Shown here in pieces: positions 8,682 to 17,161 of a DNA stretch of 48,609 nt (the first letter of the stretch is position 1; each line of letters begins with the position of its first letter). The notes beneath the pieces were generated by a model. The model was not told the DNA's origin. It made no database searches and saw nothing but the letters and a program-made list of their open reading frames with translations. The position numbers and the translations under genes are program-made. The stretch spans positions 1-48,609 of the forward strand of contig JAVVEH010000032.1 in assembly GCA_032251435.1 (NCBI GenBank), read 5' to 3'. The DNA comes from JAVVEH01 sp032251435 (lineage in GTDB: Bacteria > Verrucomicrobiota > Lentisphaeria > Oligosphaerales > MVZH01).

Positions 8682-8697
8682 AGCAACAGCCATGCCA
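8682..8697 (-). promoter_or_regulatory. Sigma-54 (RpoN) promoter for the hsp20 pair
   Basis: The minus strand reads TTGGCATGGCTGTTGCT. It matches the RpoN consensus YTGGCACGrNNNTTGCW at every defined base but one (T for C), with GG and GC separated by the required 10 bases. Transcription would start about 65 bases before the first hsp20 start codon. RpoN promoters need an enhancer-binding ATPase; the dyad about 95-130 bases upstream is a plausible site for it. Confidence 0.6.
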
Positions 8698-8778
8698 ACC
8701 GCCCGGTTTATTAATTTATATCACCTACAAAACAAACAATTTATACACTTTTAACCGATGAATAAAACATCCCGGAAT

Positions 8779-8814
8779 GTGACAGCTTGACACAGCGGCT
8801 GTGACGACTGTCAC
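8779..8814. promoter_or_regulatory. Nested inverted repeat, candidate activator site
   Basis: GTGACAG (8779-8785) pairs with CTGTCAC (8808-8814), and inside it CACAGC (8791-8796) pairs with GCTGTG (8798-8803). The position, roughly 100 bases upstream of the sigma-54 promoter, fits an enhancer-binding-protein site. No transcription factor for it is encoded in the window. Confidence 0.45.
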
Positions 8815-8841
8815 AGTCCGGGAAAGGTTCCGTCAAAGAAG

Positions 8842-8862
8842 GGCTGAGGGCGGAAAGCTGAG
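8842..8862. repeat. Dispersed GGCTGAG-type repeat, copy 1
   Basis: This 21-base segment has the form GGCTGAG-xGCxGAx-AGCTGAG. It is identical at 18 of 21 positions to 22939-22959, which overlaps the 3' end of the DUF4340 gene. It looks like a short dispersed intergenic repeat of unknown function. Confidence 0.6.
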
Positions 8863-8932
8863 GGAGGAGGGGCGCCGTTTAGCGTCGCTTATTTTCGCTG
8901 ATAACGCGGGTACCCGTCGGCGCTTCCGCCAC

Positions 8933-8960
8933 GGATCATCCCCACGGGCGTGGGGAAAAA
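8933..8960. repeat. Solitary type I-E-like CRISPR repeat
   Basis: The segment starts GGATCATCCCCACG and ends CGTGGGGAAAA. It has the length (28 bases), the CCCCACG/CGTGGGG dyad, the GGATCATC lead-in and the A-rich end typical of type I-E CRISPR repeats. Only one copy is present: no second copy at spacer distance, no leader and no cas gene in the window. It could be a remnant of a lost array or chance resemblance. Confidence 0.5.
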
Positions 8961-9036
8961 CCCATCCCACTCTTAATCCTTCTTATCCCCTCCGCACCTC
9001 CGCAGGGTCAATCTCTCCCCGTATTCTTCACATCAT

Positions 9037-9720
9037 TTACCGGGGGCCGAAAATCGCGGTGCCGATCCGCACCAATGTCGCTCCCTCGGCGATGGCGATC
9101 GGAAAATCCCCGCTCATGCCCATGGACAGCTCCGGCAAGTCCAGCCCCGTCTGATCCTCCAATGTGTCCCGTAACACGCGGAGTCCGCGGAAAACCCGGC
9201 GCAGCTCCTCTTCTGAGGCTTGCCAGGGGGCGATCGTCATCAACCCCCTGGGTGTCAGGCGCGGGCTCCGCGCCGCCGCCTCAACCACCGCGGCGGCCGC
9301 GGCGGGCGCGCACCCGTGCTTGGTCACTTCGCCGGAAATGTTCACCTGAACCAGCGCGTTGAGTGAACGGTTCTCCTCCGCGGCGATACGGTTGACCCGT
9401 TCCACCAATGAGACCGAGTCCAGGGAGTGCACCCAGTCAACCACCCGGACCGCCTGGCGGACTTTATTTTTTTGCAACGGGCCAATGAAGTGCCACTCGC
9501 AGTCAGGGGGTAAGTCATCACATTTCCCGCAGAGATCCTGAACCCGGTTCTCACCGAACAGGCGTTGCCCGGCGTCGTAGGCCCGGCGGATCACATCAGC
9601 CGGCAGTGTTTTTGACACCGCCAGCAACCGGACGGAGGCGGGATCCCGGCCCGCGGAGTCCGCGGCCCGGGTGATGTCATCACGGACTCGGTTTAGATGT
9701 GTGACAATGATATCAGTCAT
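9037..9720 (-). CDS. YggS/PLPBP-family pyridoxal-phosphate homeostasis protein
   Basis: The 227-residue protein has the family fold-type III barrel. Lys37 in 'LLAVSKT' is the expected pyridoxal-phosphate lysine; 'FGENRVQD' (55-62), 'WHFIGPLQKNKVR' (76-88), 'LSMGMSGDF' and the ending 'VRIGTAIFGPR' are all hallmark motifs. Family members bind PLP without known catalysis and keep free PLP and amino/keto acid pools in balance. The length is normal and the protein looks complete. In many bacteria the gene neighbours proC or cell-division genes, but here it stands alone: hsp20 genes lie downstream on the same strand and a divergent dciA-like gene lies upstream. Confidence 0.93.
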   Translation of the reverse strand: MTDIIVTHLNRVRDDITRAADSAGRDPASVRLLAVSKTLPADVIRRAYDAGQRLFGENRVQDLCGKCDDLPPDCEWHFIGPLQKNKVRQAVRVVDWVHSLDSVSLVERVNRIAAEENRSLNALVQVNISGEVTKHGCAPAAAAAVVEAAARSPRLTPRGLMTIAPWQASEEELRRVFRGLRVLRDTLEDQTGLDLPELSMGMSGDFPIAIAEGATLVRIGTAIFGPR

Positions 9721-10044
9721 GGGGCCGCCATTCTTTCAGCTGATTCGGATCGCGCGACGAACGGAACTACCATATCCGCTCATATCGGATTTGGCAACCG
9801 GAAACCGGACGACCGGGCGGCGCCGCTTTTTCACCTCTCTGTGGTTGTGAAAATCCCTCTGAATGATATGTTTGCGGTATCACCGGAACAGGCGCGGCGG
9901 GTTTATAGCCGCGGTCGGCCCGCGGCGGCGTTTTTCCGGTTCCCGGCGGCGGCGCGGGCGGCGGACCGCCAGGTGTCCGCATGAGTTTCCCGCGTCTGTC
10001 TTTGAGCCCTGTTTTCTCTCTAATCAAAGGACTCATCCACACCG
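9721..10044. other. Divergent intergenic region between yggS and dciA-like genes
   Basis: These 324 bases separate two divergently read genes and must contain both promoters; none is clear. There is a short A+T-richer part near 9840-9880 and then a very G+C-rich part with hairpins (9905-9965). AAAGGA at 10027-10032 serves as the ribosome site of the downstream gene. Confidence 0.5.
9908..9935 (+). terminator. Terminator-like hairpin before the dciA-like gene
   Basis: GCCGCGG (9908-9914) pairs with CCGCGGC (9920-9926) across a five-base loop and is followed by GGCG and TTTTT. No plus-strand gene lies upstream, so it would act on the leader of the dciA-like transcript (attenuation) or be fortuitous. 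Confidence 0.3.
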
Positions 10045-10512
10045 ATGAGTGAAGAAAAAGAACACAACCCCTGGTGGATGGACGCCAAAGACCGCGCCCA
10101 TTTAAGCCATTTCAGCCGTCACCCCAGCAAGCGTGAGCGGGCGCGTGAGCAGGTGATGCGGCAATGGTACGGGGCGGAAGCGTCCGCCGTTATCGGCGCC
10201 CGCCGGTCCCCTCCCCGGCACATTGGCCAGACCGTGGACCAGGTGATCAAGGAACTCGGCATGTCCCGCAATGTCTTAATGGAGTCGTTGTTGCTGCACT
10301 GGCCGGAGATTGTCGGCAAAGACATGGCTTCACGGGCGGTGCCGTCTGAAATCAAAGGGACATGCCTGGTGATTGAAGTCGCCAACGCCGCCTGGCTGTA
10401 CGCATTGCGGACCATTCACAAAACCATGATCAGCGACAAAGTGGCCGTGTTCAGCCAGTCCAAACTGACCGATGTCCAATTTGTTCCACAAGGTAAGATC
10501 CGGAGACAGTGA
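10045..10512 (+). CDS. DciA-like protein (DUF721)
   Basis: The 155-residue protein has a basic N-terminal region (about 1-65) and a C-terminal DUF721 domain (about 68-150). The domain shows the family pattern 'W-P-E-I-V-G' (about 90-95), 'RAVPSEIKGTCLVIEVANAAWLYALR' and a following helix. DciA proteins load the replicative helicase DnaB in bacteria lacking DnaC/DnaI; this is known for the family and only inferred here. The gene begins after AAAGGA and its stop codon comes four bases before the LarA-family start, so the two are probably co-transcribed. The usual dnaA/recF neighbours are absent. Confidence 0.75.
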   Translation: MSEEKEHNPWWMDAKDRAHLSHFSRHPSKRERAREQVMRQWYGAEASAVIGARRSPPRHIGQTVDQVIKELGMSRNVLMESLLLHWPEIVGKDMASRAVPSEIKGTCLVIEVANAAWLYALRTIHKTMISDKVAVFSQSKLTDVQFVPQGKIRRQ

Positions 10513-10516
10513 ACCC

Positions 10517-11803
10517 ATGAGTGAATCAGTGAGTCTAGTTCGGGAAACCGGTTTGATCAGCGCGGCGGAACGGAACGCCGCCTTGGACCGACACGTTGAA
10601 GAGATCCTGTCCGCCGGCGCCCGCCGCGTGTTGTTACTGCCTCCCGACATCACCCGCATGAATTCGGACGCCGGCCCGATCACGGCTTATCTTTACGCCA
10701 GACTAAGTCCGTCCGCGGATGTGGACATCATGCCGACGCTGGGCACCCACATGCCCATGACTGACCATGAGCTCCGGGTCATGTTCGGCGACACCATCCC
10801 ATTATCGGCCTTCAAGGTTCACGATTGGCGGCATGATATTGAATGCCTGGGGGAGGTGCCTGGCGAGTTGCTGTCCGAATGGTCGGAGGGCAAACTGGAT
10901 TTCAGCGTGAAAGTCGAAGTGAATACCATTCTGCGGTCGGGGTATGACCGCCTCGTATCCATCGGTCAAGTGGTTCCGCACGAAGTTGTCGGGCTGGCGA
11001 ATTACACCAAAAACATCTGTGTCGGGGCCGGGGGTTTTGATATCATCAACAAGTCCCATTTTCTCGGGGCCGTTCATGGTATGGAGCGCATCATGGGACA
11101 AATGGACACACCGGTCCGGAAGCTGTTTAATTACGCGGTCAGTGAATTTATGGGGGATCTGCCCATCCGTTACATTTTAACGGTCATGGCCAAGGACGAA
11201 TCCAGTGGCGTTTTCGGCATGAAAGGATTATTTATCGGCGATGGTGATGATGTTTTTGAGAACGCGGCTGTTCTCAGTCAGAACGTGAACATCATCCAAC
11301 TGGATGAGCCGTTACGAAAAGTCGTCGTGTATCTGGATCCGGAAGAATTCAAAACCACTTGGCTGGGCAACAAAGCGGTTTACCGCACGCGGATGGCCAT
11401 GGCTGACAACGGGGAACTCATCGTCCTGGCGCCGGGTCTTAAGCAGTTCGGCGAGGATCTTGGTGTTGACACCCTTATCCGCCGGCATGGTTACCGGGGC
11501 ACCGAAGCGACCTTGCGGGCGGTCAAGGACGATCCGGAACTGGCCGCCAGCCTCGGGGCCGCCGCCCACTTGGTGCATGGCTCCAGCGAGGGGCGTTTCA
11601 CCATCACCTACTGCCCCGGGGACGGCATGGATCTGGACACGGTCCGCTCCGTGGGTTACGAGGCGGCGCCACTCGCGGACATGACAAAGAAATATAATCC
11701 GGAAACCTTAAAAGACGGGTTTAACACGCTTGCCGATGGCGAGGTCATCTTTTTTATCAGCAACCCGGCACTGGGTTTATGGGGACTAAAAGAAAATTTT
11801 TAA
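10517..11803 (+). CDS. LarA-family (DUF2088) nickel-pincer racemase/epimerase
   Basis: The 428-residue protein belongs to the lactate racemase family. The residues that define the nickel-pincer site in Lactobacillus LarA are all there at the right spacing: D44/R47 in 'PPDITR', H78 in 'GTHMPM', H155, K165 (ten residues after H155, the covalent lysine of the pincer cofactor) and H181 (16 residues after K165). It is therefore likely an active enzyme. The substrate of most LarA relatives is unknown and could be a 2-hydroxyacid or a sugar acid. The cofactor genes larB, larC and larE are not in the window. The start was chosen for GGAGA twelve bases upstream; a longer frame would overlap the dciA-like gene. 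Confidence 0.85.
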   Translation: MSESVSLVRETGLISAAERNAALDRHVEEILSAGARRVLLLPPDITRMNSDAGPITAYLYARLSPSADVDIMPTLGTHMPMTDHELRVMFGDTIPLSAFKVHDWRHDIECLGEVPGELLSEWSEGKLDFSVKVEVNTILRSGYDRLVSIGQVVPHEVVGLANYTKNICVGAGGFDIINKSHFLGAVHGMERIMGQMDTPVRKLFNYAVSEFMGDLPIRYILTVMAKDESSGVFGMKGLFIGDGDDVFENAAVLSQNVNIIQLDEPLRKVVVYLDPEEFKTTWLGNKAVYRTRMAMADNGELIVLAPGLKQFGEDLGVDTLIRRHGYRGTEATLRAVKDDPELAASLGAAAHLVHGSSEGRFTITYCPGDGMDLDTVRSVGYEAAPLADMTKKYNPETLKDGFNTLADGEVIFFISNPALGLWGLKENF

Positions 11804-11835
11804 CGGGATGTCAACGCCGCCGATCTTCCGGGATC

Positions 11836-11854
11836 CGCGGACGACGCGTTTTTT
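11836..11854 (+). terminator. Possible weak terminator after the LarA-family gene
   Basis: A short CGCG-GACGA-CGCG hairpin is followed directly by six T, about 35 bases past the stop codon. The stem is only four base pairs, so it is a weak candidate. A stronger hairpin without a T run (CCGCGGC 11892-11898, GCCGCGG 11905-11911) lies between it and the protease start. Confidence 0.25.
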
Positions 11855-11943
11855 AAGTGACGCGCGCGTTGATGCAACAAAGGCGCTCTGACCGCGGCTC
11901 ACGGGCCGCGGGGTTTCTCTACCAGCTCTTGAAGGACACACAC

Positions 11944-14169
11944 ATGGTCAGCCAACAACACGTCAACTCTTTTATCCGCCCCCTGTTTAGCGGCCTGGCG
12001 GGTCTTTTTCTTCTCATGTCCCCGGCCCGGGGGGCGAAAGATTGCCCGGAAGCGCAGCCCTTCGACAAAGTGTTAAGCCGCGTTGTGGGAACGCTGATAT
12101 CTTCCCAGCACTACACACGTCGGCCGTTGAATGATCACATTTCCCAACAGTGGTTCGATGAGTATTTCGCCGCGCTGGATCGGGAAAAACGGTTCTTTCT
12201 CGCCGCCGACATCGAGGAATTTCAAGCCTATCGGAAAAGCCTGGACAACCATGTCTACGCGGGAAACCTGGATTTCGCCTTTAACGTCTATGACCGCTAT
12301 TTACAACGGGTCAGAGAGCGCGTGGCCTACGCGCGTCAACGCTTGCAAGAGCCGTTTGATTTCACCGTGGATGAGGAATTGGCTTTGGATCGGGAAGACG
12401 CGCCGTGGGCGGCCACCACCGCGGAGCTGGATGAGATCTGGCGCAAACAACTGAAAAACAGGGTGCTTGTTTTCACGCTAGTGGAAGAAGCGGCCGAAAA
12501 AGAGGCCGCGGAGGAAGCCGAAAAGGCGCGGGAAAATCCGCCGCCGTCCGGGGAGGAAAACACGGCTGAGAACACTGCCCAACCCCCGCTGTCTCCATTT
12601 GTCAAAAAAACACCTGTGGAACGGGTGTTGAACAACCAAGAGCTTTTTCTATCCTACGTGGAGGAAAATGAAAGTATTGATGTCCTGGAAATATACCTGT
12701 CCAGTCTGACGCGTGTGTATGACCCGCATTCGAGCTATATGGCGCCGATGACGGAGGAGGATTTTGATATTAACATGAAACTGTCGTTGGAAGGCATCGG
12801 GGCGATGTTGACGACGGAAGACGGCTATGTGAAAATAACCGATGTCATCGAAGGCGGTCCGGCCGGACGGGACGGGCGCCTCAAGGCGGGGGACCGGATT
12901 GTCGCCGTGGCGCAGGAAGGGGGCGAAGCGGTTGATGTCGTTGACATGCCCCTGCGTAAAGTGGTCCGCCAAATCCGCGGGGAAAAGGGGTCCACCGTCT
13001 TTCTGTCCGTTATCGAGGCGGGAAAATCACTGGCCAGCGTCCCCACCACCATTGACATCGTCCGGGATGAGGTGGCATTGACCGAAAAGGGCGCGAAAAG
13101 TGACATTCTGACTGTTGATGTGCCGCCGGAGGACACGGGTCGGCCGGGCATTCCCGCCCAAGTCACAGTTCAAGTGATCAAACTGCCCACCTTCTATTCG
13201 GATTTTGAAGCCAAGCGGAAAGGCGAAAAAGACTACCGGAGCGCCGCCCGGGATGTGCGCAAATTGCTTGAAGACGGGAAAGAAAAAGGTGTCAGCGGTG
13301 TCATCTTGGATCTGCGCTCCAACGGGGGCGGAAGCCTGGAGGAGGCGATTGAACTGGCGGGGTTGTTTTTCTCATCAGGACCGGTTGTCCAAGTAAAAGG
13401 AGCGGGCAGTCAGCGTGAGATCCACCGGGACAACGACAAAGACATTGTTTACAGCGGCCCCTTAGCGGTTTTAGTCAACCGGATGAGCGCGTCCGCCTCG
13501 GAGATCGTCGCCGCGGCGATCCAGGATCATCACCGGGGCGTCATTATCGGTGACGCGTCCACTCATGGCAAAGGAACCGTGCAAACGGTGTATGACCTCC
13601 AGCGCCTGTTCAGCCGCGACCCGACGTTCCGCAATGAGAAAACCGGCTCGCTGAAATTCACCATCGCCAAGTTTTACCGGGTGAACGGAGAGTCCACCCA
13701 GTTGCGCGGGGTGATTCCTGATATCCGTTTCCCCGCCTTCACCGACCACATGGATATCGGTGAGGCTGACCTTGAACACGCTCTCCGCTGGGACACAACC
13801 CAGGCGCTGGATATCACGCCGGATATTGACATCACGCCTTATTTTCCTGAGTTGGACCGGCGCGTGAAAGAGCGCGTGAGCAAGGATCCGGAGTTTGTCA
13901 AGTATCAAGAAGGTGTCGCTCACTACGGGGAATTGCGGGCACGGAAAACCATCCCGCTGAATATTGACACCCGGCGGCGGCTGCAAGAAGAGGAAAAAGA
14001 GTGGATTGATCAGATTCGCAGCCAGACCTACGGGGAAGTCTTGGATGACGAAGGCGGGGAGGACGATAAGGACGCGCCGGATATTGTTCTGGATGAATCC
14101 GTGAATATTATCCGGGATCTGATCGCTCTGCAACAAAAGGATCAGCTCATCGCCGCCCCCAAAAACTAG
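11944..14169 (+). CDS. C-terminal (tail-specific) processing protease, Prc/Tsp type (S41)
   Basis: From this ATG, behind GAAGGA, the protein has 741 residues with a clean signal peptide (cleavage near residue 30, ARG-AK). The frame extends upstream, but that start would bury the signal. Order: helical N-terminal domain, an Ala/Glu-rich insert (about residues 180-215), a PDZ domain (about 285-370), the S41 catalytic domain, and a Tsp-like C-terminal region. The catalytic dyad is Ser517 in 'SASASEI' and Lys543 in 'GKGT', one residue further apart than in E. coli Tsp. The enzyme acts in the periplasm on proteins with nonpolar C-termini and on lipoprotein or peptidoglycan-enzyme targets. The gene appears to have its own leader. 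Confidence 0.95.
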   Translation: MVSQQHVNSFIRPLFSGLAGLFLLMSPARGAKDCPEAQPFDKVLSRVVGTLISSQHYTRRPLNDHISQQWFDEYFAALDREKRFFLAADIEEFQAYRKSLDNHVYAGNLDFAFNVYDRYLQRVRERVAYARQRLQEPFDFTVDEELALDREDAPWAATTAELDEIWRKQLKNRVLVFTLVEEAAEKEAAEEAEKARENPPPSGEENTAENTAQPPLSPFVKKTPVERVLNNQELFLSYVEENESIDVLEIYLSSLTRVYDPHSSYMAPMTEEDFDINMKLSLEGIGAMLTTEDGYVKITDVIEGGPAGRDGRLKAGDRIVAVAQEGGEAVDVVDMPLRKVVRQIRGEKGSTVFLSVIEAGKSLASVPTTIDIVRDEVALTEKGAKSDILTVDVPPEDTGRPGIPAQVTVQVIKLPTFYSDFEAKRKGEKDYRSAARDVRKLLEDGKEKGVSGVILDLRSNGGGSLEEAIELAGLFFSSGPVVQVKGAGSQREIHRDNDKDIVYSGPLAVLVNRMSASASEIVAAAIQDHHRGVIIGDASTHGKGTVQTVYDLQRLFSRDPTFRNEKTGSLKFTIAKFYRVNGESTQLRGVIPDIRFPAFTDHMDIGEADLEHALRWDTTQALDITPDIDITPYFPELDRRVKERVSKDPEFVKYQEGVAHYGELRARKTIPLNIDTRRRLQEEEKEWIDQIRSQTYGEVLDDEGGEDDKDAPDIVLDESVNIIRDLIALQQKDQLIAAPKN

Positions 14170-14226
14170 TGCTCGGCTCGGAAGTAAGGGCATGTATGCG
14201 CCATGAGGGCGCGTGAATTAATCAGC

Positions 14227-17001
14227 CTAATGCTCCGGCACCGGTGTTGATGGGAATGTGAACCGTTTCACCCCCTTGGAAAGTTCCACCAGGAGGTACA
14301 CGCTGAATCCGGTGAGCAGACACAAGCCGAACTGCCTGCCGCTTAAAGCCGTCGTCCTGAAAAAATCCTGGAGGATGGGCACGTACACCACGGCCGCTTG
14401 CAAGATGCCCGTGACAGCCAGCGCCCAGATGAGTGGCGGATTGCTGAACAGCCCTTTCCGCCAGACAAAATCCGTGGTTGAGCGGAGCGCGAACGCTAAG
14501 AACAACTGAATGAACACCATGGTCGTGAACAGCATGGTTTGCCAAACCACGGCCTGGGTCGCCTCACCATGCGCCGCTCCCCCGACAGGCGAACCGGCTT
14601 TTCCCCAAAAATAATACCCGACCGCCAGGGAAAAAATCATCATCACCGCTCCCATCCAGAGAATATTCGCGCCCATTTTTTTATCAATGACGGGCGCGTC
14701 TGGATGACGGGGAGGACGGCTCATCACGTCCCGTTCAGGCGGCTCGATTCCCAACGCCAGCGCCGGCAGTCCGTCCGTCACCAGATTCATCCATAAAATC
14801 TGCACGGGCAGCAAGGGCAGCGGCATGCCGAGGAATGGCGCGGCGAGCATCACCCCCAGTTCACCCGCGTTGCAGGCGAGAATGAATTGCACAAACCGCC
14901 GGATGTTATCAAAAATCACCCGCCCCTCTTCGACCGCCGCCTCAATAGTGGTGAACCGGTCGTCCAGCAAGACCATGTCCGCCGCCCCTTTGGCCACATC
15001 CGTGCCGGTAATGCCCATGGCCACACCAATATCCGCGCTTTTCAACGCCGGGGCGTCATTCACCCCGTCGCCCGTCATCGAGACAATGTGGCCATTCGCC
15101 TGCAACGCGTCGACAATCCGGAGCTTGTCTTCGGGGGAGACCCGGGCGAAAACGGATGTGTCCTTGACACCCTCCCGCAAACCGTCCTCGCTCATGGCGG
15201 CCACGTCCCGGCCAGTCACCGGATGTTCAGCGTTCGGCAATCCCAACTGCCTGCCGATGTAACTGGCCATCAGCGGGTGATCACCCGTGATCATCACCAC
15301 GCGGATACCCGCTTTCAGACACGTCTGAGCGGCGTCACGGACTTCGGGGCGCAACGGGTCAATCATACCCACCAGCCCCAAATAAATAAACTCGTTTTCC
15401 TCGGCGGCGACATCGGCCGGCACCGCCTGGAGCGGTTTACAGGCCACGGCCAGCACCCGGATGCCGTCACCGGCCAAGGCGTCGCCTTTTCCCATTTCCA
15501 CTTGGCGGTCAGTATCGGTGAACGGCTTGACGGTCCCCCCGTCCAAGCGGCGGGCGCAGGTGTCCAGAATGCTTCCGGACGCCCCCTTGGCGAACAGCAC
15601 CGCGCCCGTGTCTGACTGGACAACCGGCGCCAGGCACGCGGCGATCACCGAAGAGGTGTCTTCCGGCAGACGGTGAACCGTGCTCATGCGCTTCCGGTCC
15701 GAGTCGAAGGGGGCTTCCGCGAGTCTGGGGCAGTCAGCGCTCAGACCATCCTTTGGCAACCCGGCGCGGGCGGCGGCGACCACCAAAGCGCCTTCCGTGG
15801 GATCGCCCAGCGTGGCGAATGGATCCGTGGGACTCGCGGTCAAGACCGCGTCGTTGCACAGAGCGGCCGCGGCGAGAACCAACTGGTGCTGACGGGCCGC
15901 CGCGGGTATCTCCACAGATTCTTCTGGATTCTCCGGCATGCTGACACGGCCATCCCCACTTTCGAGGCGGACCACGGTCATCCGGTTTTGGGTCAGCGTG
16001 CCGGTTTTATCCGTGCAAATCGTCGTCACGGATCCCAGGGTCTCCACGGCGGGCAAGTTGCGAATCAGCGCGTTCCGCCGCAGCATGCGCCGAGCGCCCA
16101 GCGCCAGCGCGATCGTGACCACCGCCGGCAAGCCTTCCGGCACCGCGGCGACGGCCATGCTGACCGCTGTCAGAAACACTGTCCGCCAATCATCATGACG
16201 GATCAGTCCCTGAACCGCGACTAAACTCACTAAAAAAATAGCGACACCAACCAGAATATGGGCTAAATGGCGTATCTTACAGGTTAAGGGGGTCGCCTCA
16301 TCGGCCGTTTCCGCCAGCAAGGACGCCACTTTCCCCAGTTGCGTGGTCATTCCGGTTTCGACAACCACCGCCTCGCCACGGCCATACGTCACGCTCGTGC
16401 CCATAAACAGGCAGTTCGACCGGTCACCCAGGGATGTCTCAGGATCAGAAATCGGCGCCGTGTCTTTACCGACCGGCGCGGCTTCTCCCGTCAACGCCGC
16501 CTCCTGAGCGCGTAAATTCGCCGCGACGAGAATCCGGGCGTCGACCGGCACCACATTTCCCGCTTCGACCAGTAAAATATCCCCCGGCACCAGTTCCCGG
16601 GCTGGAATTTCCATTTCGCTCCCGCCCCGGCGGACCCGGACCTTGGGTACAGCCATTTTCCGCAAAGCGGCCATGGCCTTTTCGGCGCTGTATTCCTGGC
16701 GAAAGCCCAACAGGCCATTGAGGATGACGATCGCGAAGATCACCCCGGCGTCTTTAACGTCCCCCAAGACAATACTGGCGATGCCCGCGGCGACCAACAG
16801 TAGCACTAACGGGCCGGTGAACTGGGTGATCAGCAGTCGCCAAACCCCGCGCCCATCCTTGCGGACCAACTCATTCGGCCCGTATGTTTCCAGCCGCCGG
16901 ACGGCCTCTTCAGGGCTTAACCCCTTTTCCACGCTCGACTTGAGGCGCCCCAGAACCGTTTGACCGTCCAATTCATGCCATGCGTTTTCCGCCACTGTCA
17001 T
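14227..17001 (-). CDS. P-type (P2A/SERCA-like) calcium-transporting ATPase
   Basis: From MTVAENAW, preceded by AAAGGTG, the protein has 924 residues; an in-frame TTG start at 17085 would add 28. Features are an N-terminal cation-ATPase domain, TGEA (171-174), PEGLP in helix M4 (288-292), the phosphorylated Asp331 in DKTGTLTQN, MITGDHP, TGDGVNDAPA and six C-terminal helices. Residues corresponding to SERCA N768/E771 (ACNAGE) and N796/T799/D800 (WMNLVTDG) are present, so both calcium-site regions look largely conserved. It should pump Ca2+ (or possibly Mn2+) out of the cytoplasm. It is transcribed towards prc, with 57 bases between the convergent ends. Confidence 0.95.
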   Translation of the reverse strand: MTVAENAWHELDGQTVLGRLKSSVEKGLSPEEAVRRLETYGPNELVRKDGRGVWRLLITQFTGPLVLLLVAAGIASIVLGDVKDAGVIFAIVILNGLLGFRQEYSAEKAMAALRKMAVPKVRVRRGGSEMEIPARELVPGDILLVEAGNVVPVDARILVAANLRAQEAALTGEAAPVGKDTAPISDPETSLGDRSNCLFMGTSVTYGRGEAVVVETGMTTQLGKVASLLAETADEATPLTCKIRHLAHILVGVAIFLVSLVAVQGLIRHDDWRTVFLTAVSMAVAAVPEGLPAVVTIALALGARRMLRRNALIRNLPAVETLGSVTTICTDKTGTLTQNRMTVVRLESGDGRVSMPENPEESVEIPAAARQHQLVLAAAALCNDAVLTASPTDPFATLGDPTEGALVVAAARAGLPKDGLSADCPRLAEAPFDSDRKRMSTVHRLPEDTSSVIAACLAPVVQSDTGAVLFAKGASGSILDTCARRLDGGTVKPFTDTDRQVEMGKGDALAGDGIRVLAVACKPLQAVPADVAAEENEFIYLGLVGMIDPLRPEVRDAAQTCLKAGIRVVMITGDHPLMASYIGRQLGLPNAEHPVTGRDVAAMSEDGLREGVKDTSVFARVSPEDKLRIVDALQANGHIVSMTGDGVNDAPALKSADIGVAMGITGTDVAKGAADMVLLDDRFTTIEAAVEEGRVIFDNIRRFVQFILACNAGELGVMLAAPFLGMPLPLLPVQILWMNLVTDGLPALALGIEPPERDVMSRPPRHPDAPVIDKKMGANILWMGAVMMIFSLAVGYYFWGKAGSPVGGAAHGEATQAVVWQTMLFTTMVFIQLFLAFALRSTTDFVWRKGLFSNPPLIWALAVTGILQAAVVYVPILQDFFRTTALSGRQFGLCLLTGFSVYLLVELSKGVKRFTFPSTPVPEH

Positions 17002-17103
17002 CACCTTTAAAAAAAAAATCAACTGCCACCAACCGCGCATTAGCTTAGCCTCACGCCTATGGTTTTCAACTCCTTCGGCTGACAAGGCCCGTTTGTCCGG
17101 GCA

Positions 17104-17134
17104 TAAAAAAAGAGAGCCACCGAAGTGGCTCTCT
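17104..17134 (-). terminator. Rho-independent terminator of the outer-membrane barrel gene
   Basis: On the minus strand a perfect 10-bp stem (AGAGAGCCAC with GTGGCTCTCT, loop of four) is followed by seven T. It lies 27 bases after the stop codon of the gene at 17162-17863, upstream of the Ca2+ ATPase gene. Confidence 0.92.
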
Positions 17135-17161
17135 GGTCAGGCGAAGAATCAGCGCCTCACA

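Larger units (their letters stand above)
8607..9036. other. Intergenic control region of the hsp20 genes
   Basis: This 430-base stretch has no convincing gene. From low to high coordinates it holds a sigma-54-like promoter (8682-8697), an A+T-rich segment (8710-8766), an imperfect dyad (8779-8814), a dispersed GGCTGAG repeat (8842-8862) and a solitary CRISPR-like repeat (8933-8960). The rest has no recognisable signal. Confidence 0.7.

Noticed and set aside
8607..8700. CIRCE element for HrcA upstream of the hsp20 genes
   Set aside because: No TTAGCACTC/GAGTGCTAA-like inverted repeat is present.
8801..9154. Possible 117-residue plus-strand gene
   Set aside because: Low-complexity Arg-rich product, runs over repeats and the CRISPR-like element and into yggS; no ribosome site.
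9697..9984. Possible 95-residue plus-strand gene between yggS and the dciA-like gene
   Set aside because: Composition is that of a G+C-rich shadow; starts inside yggS and has no family resemblance.
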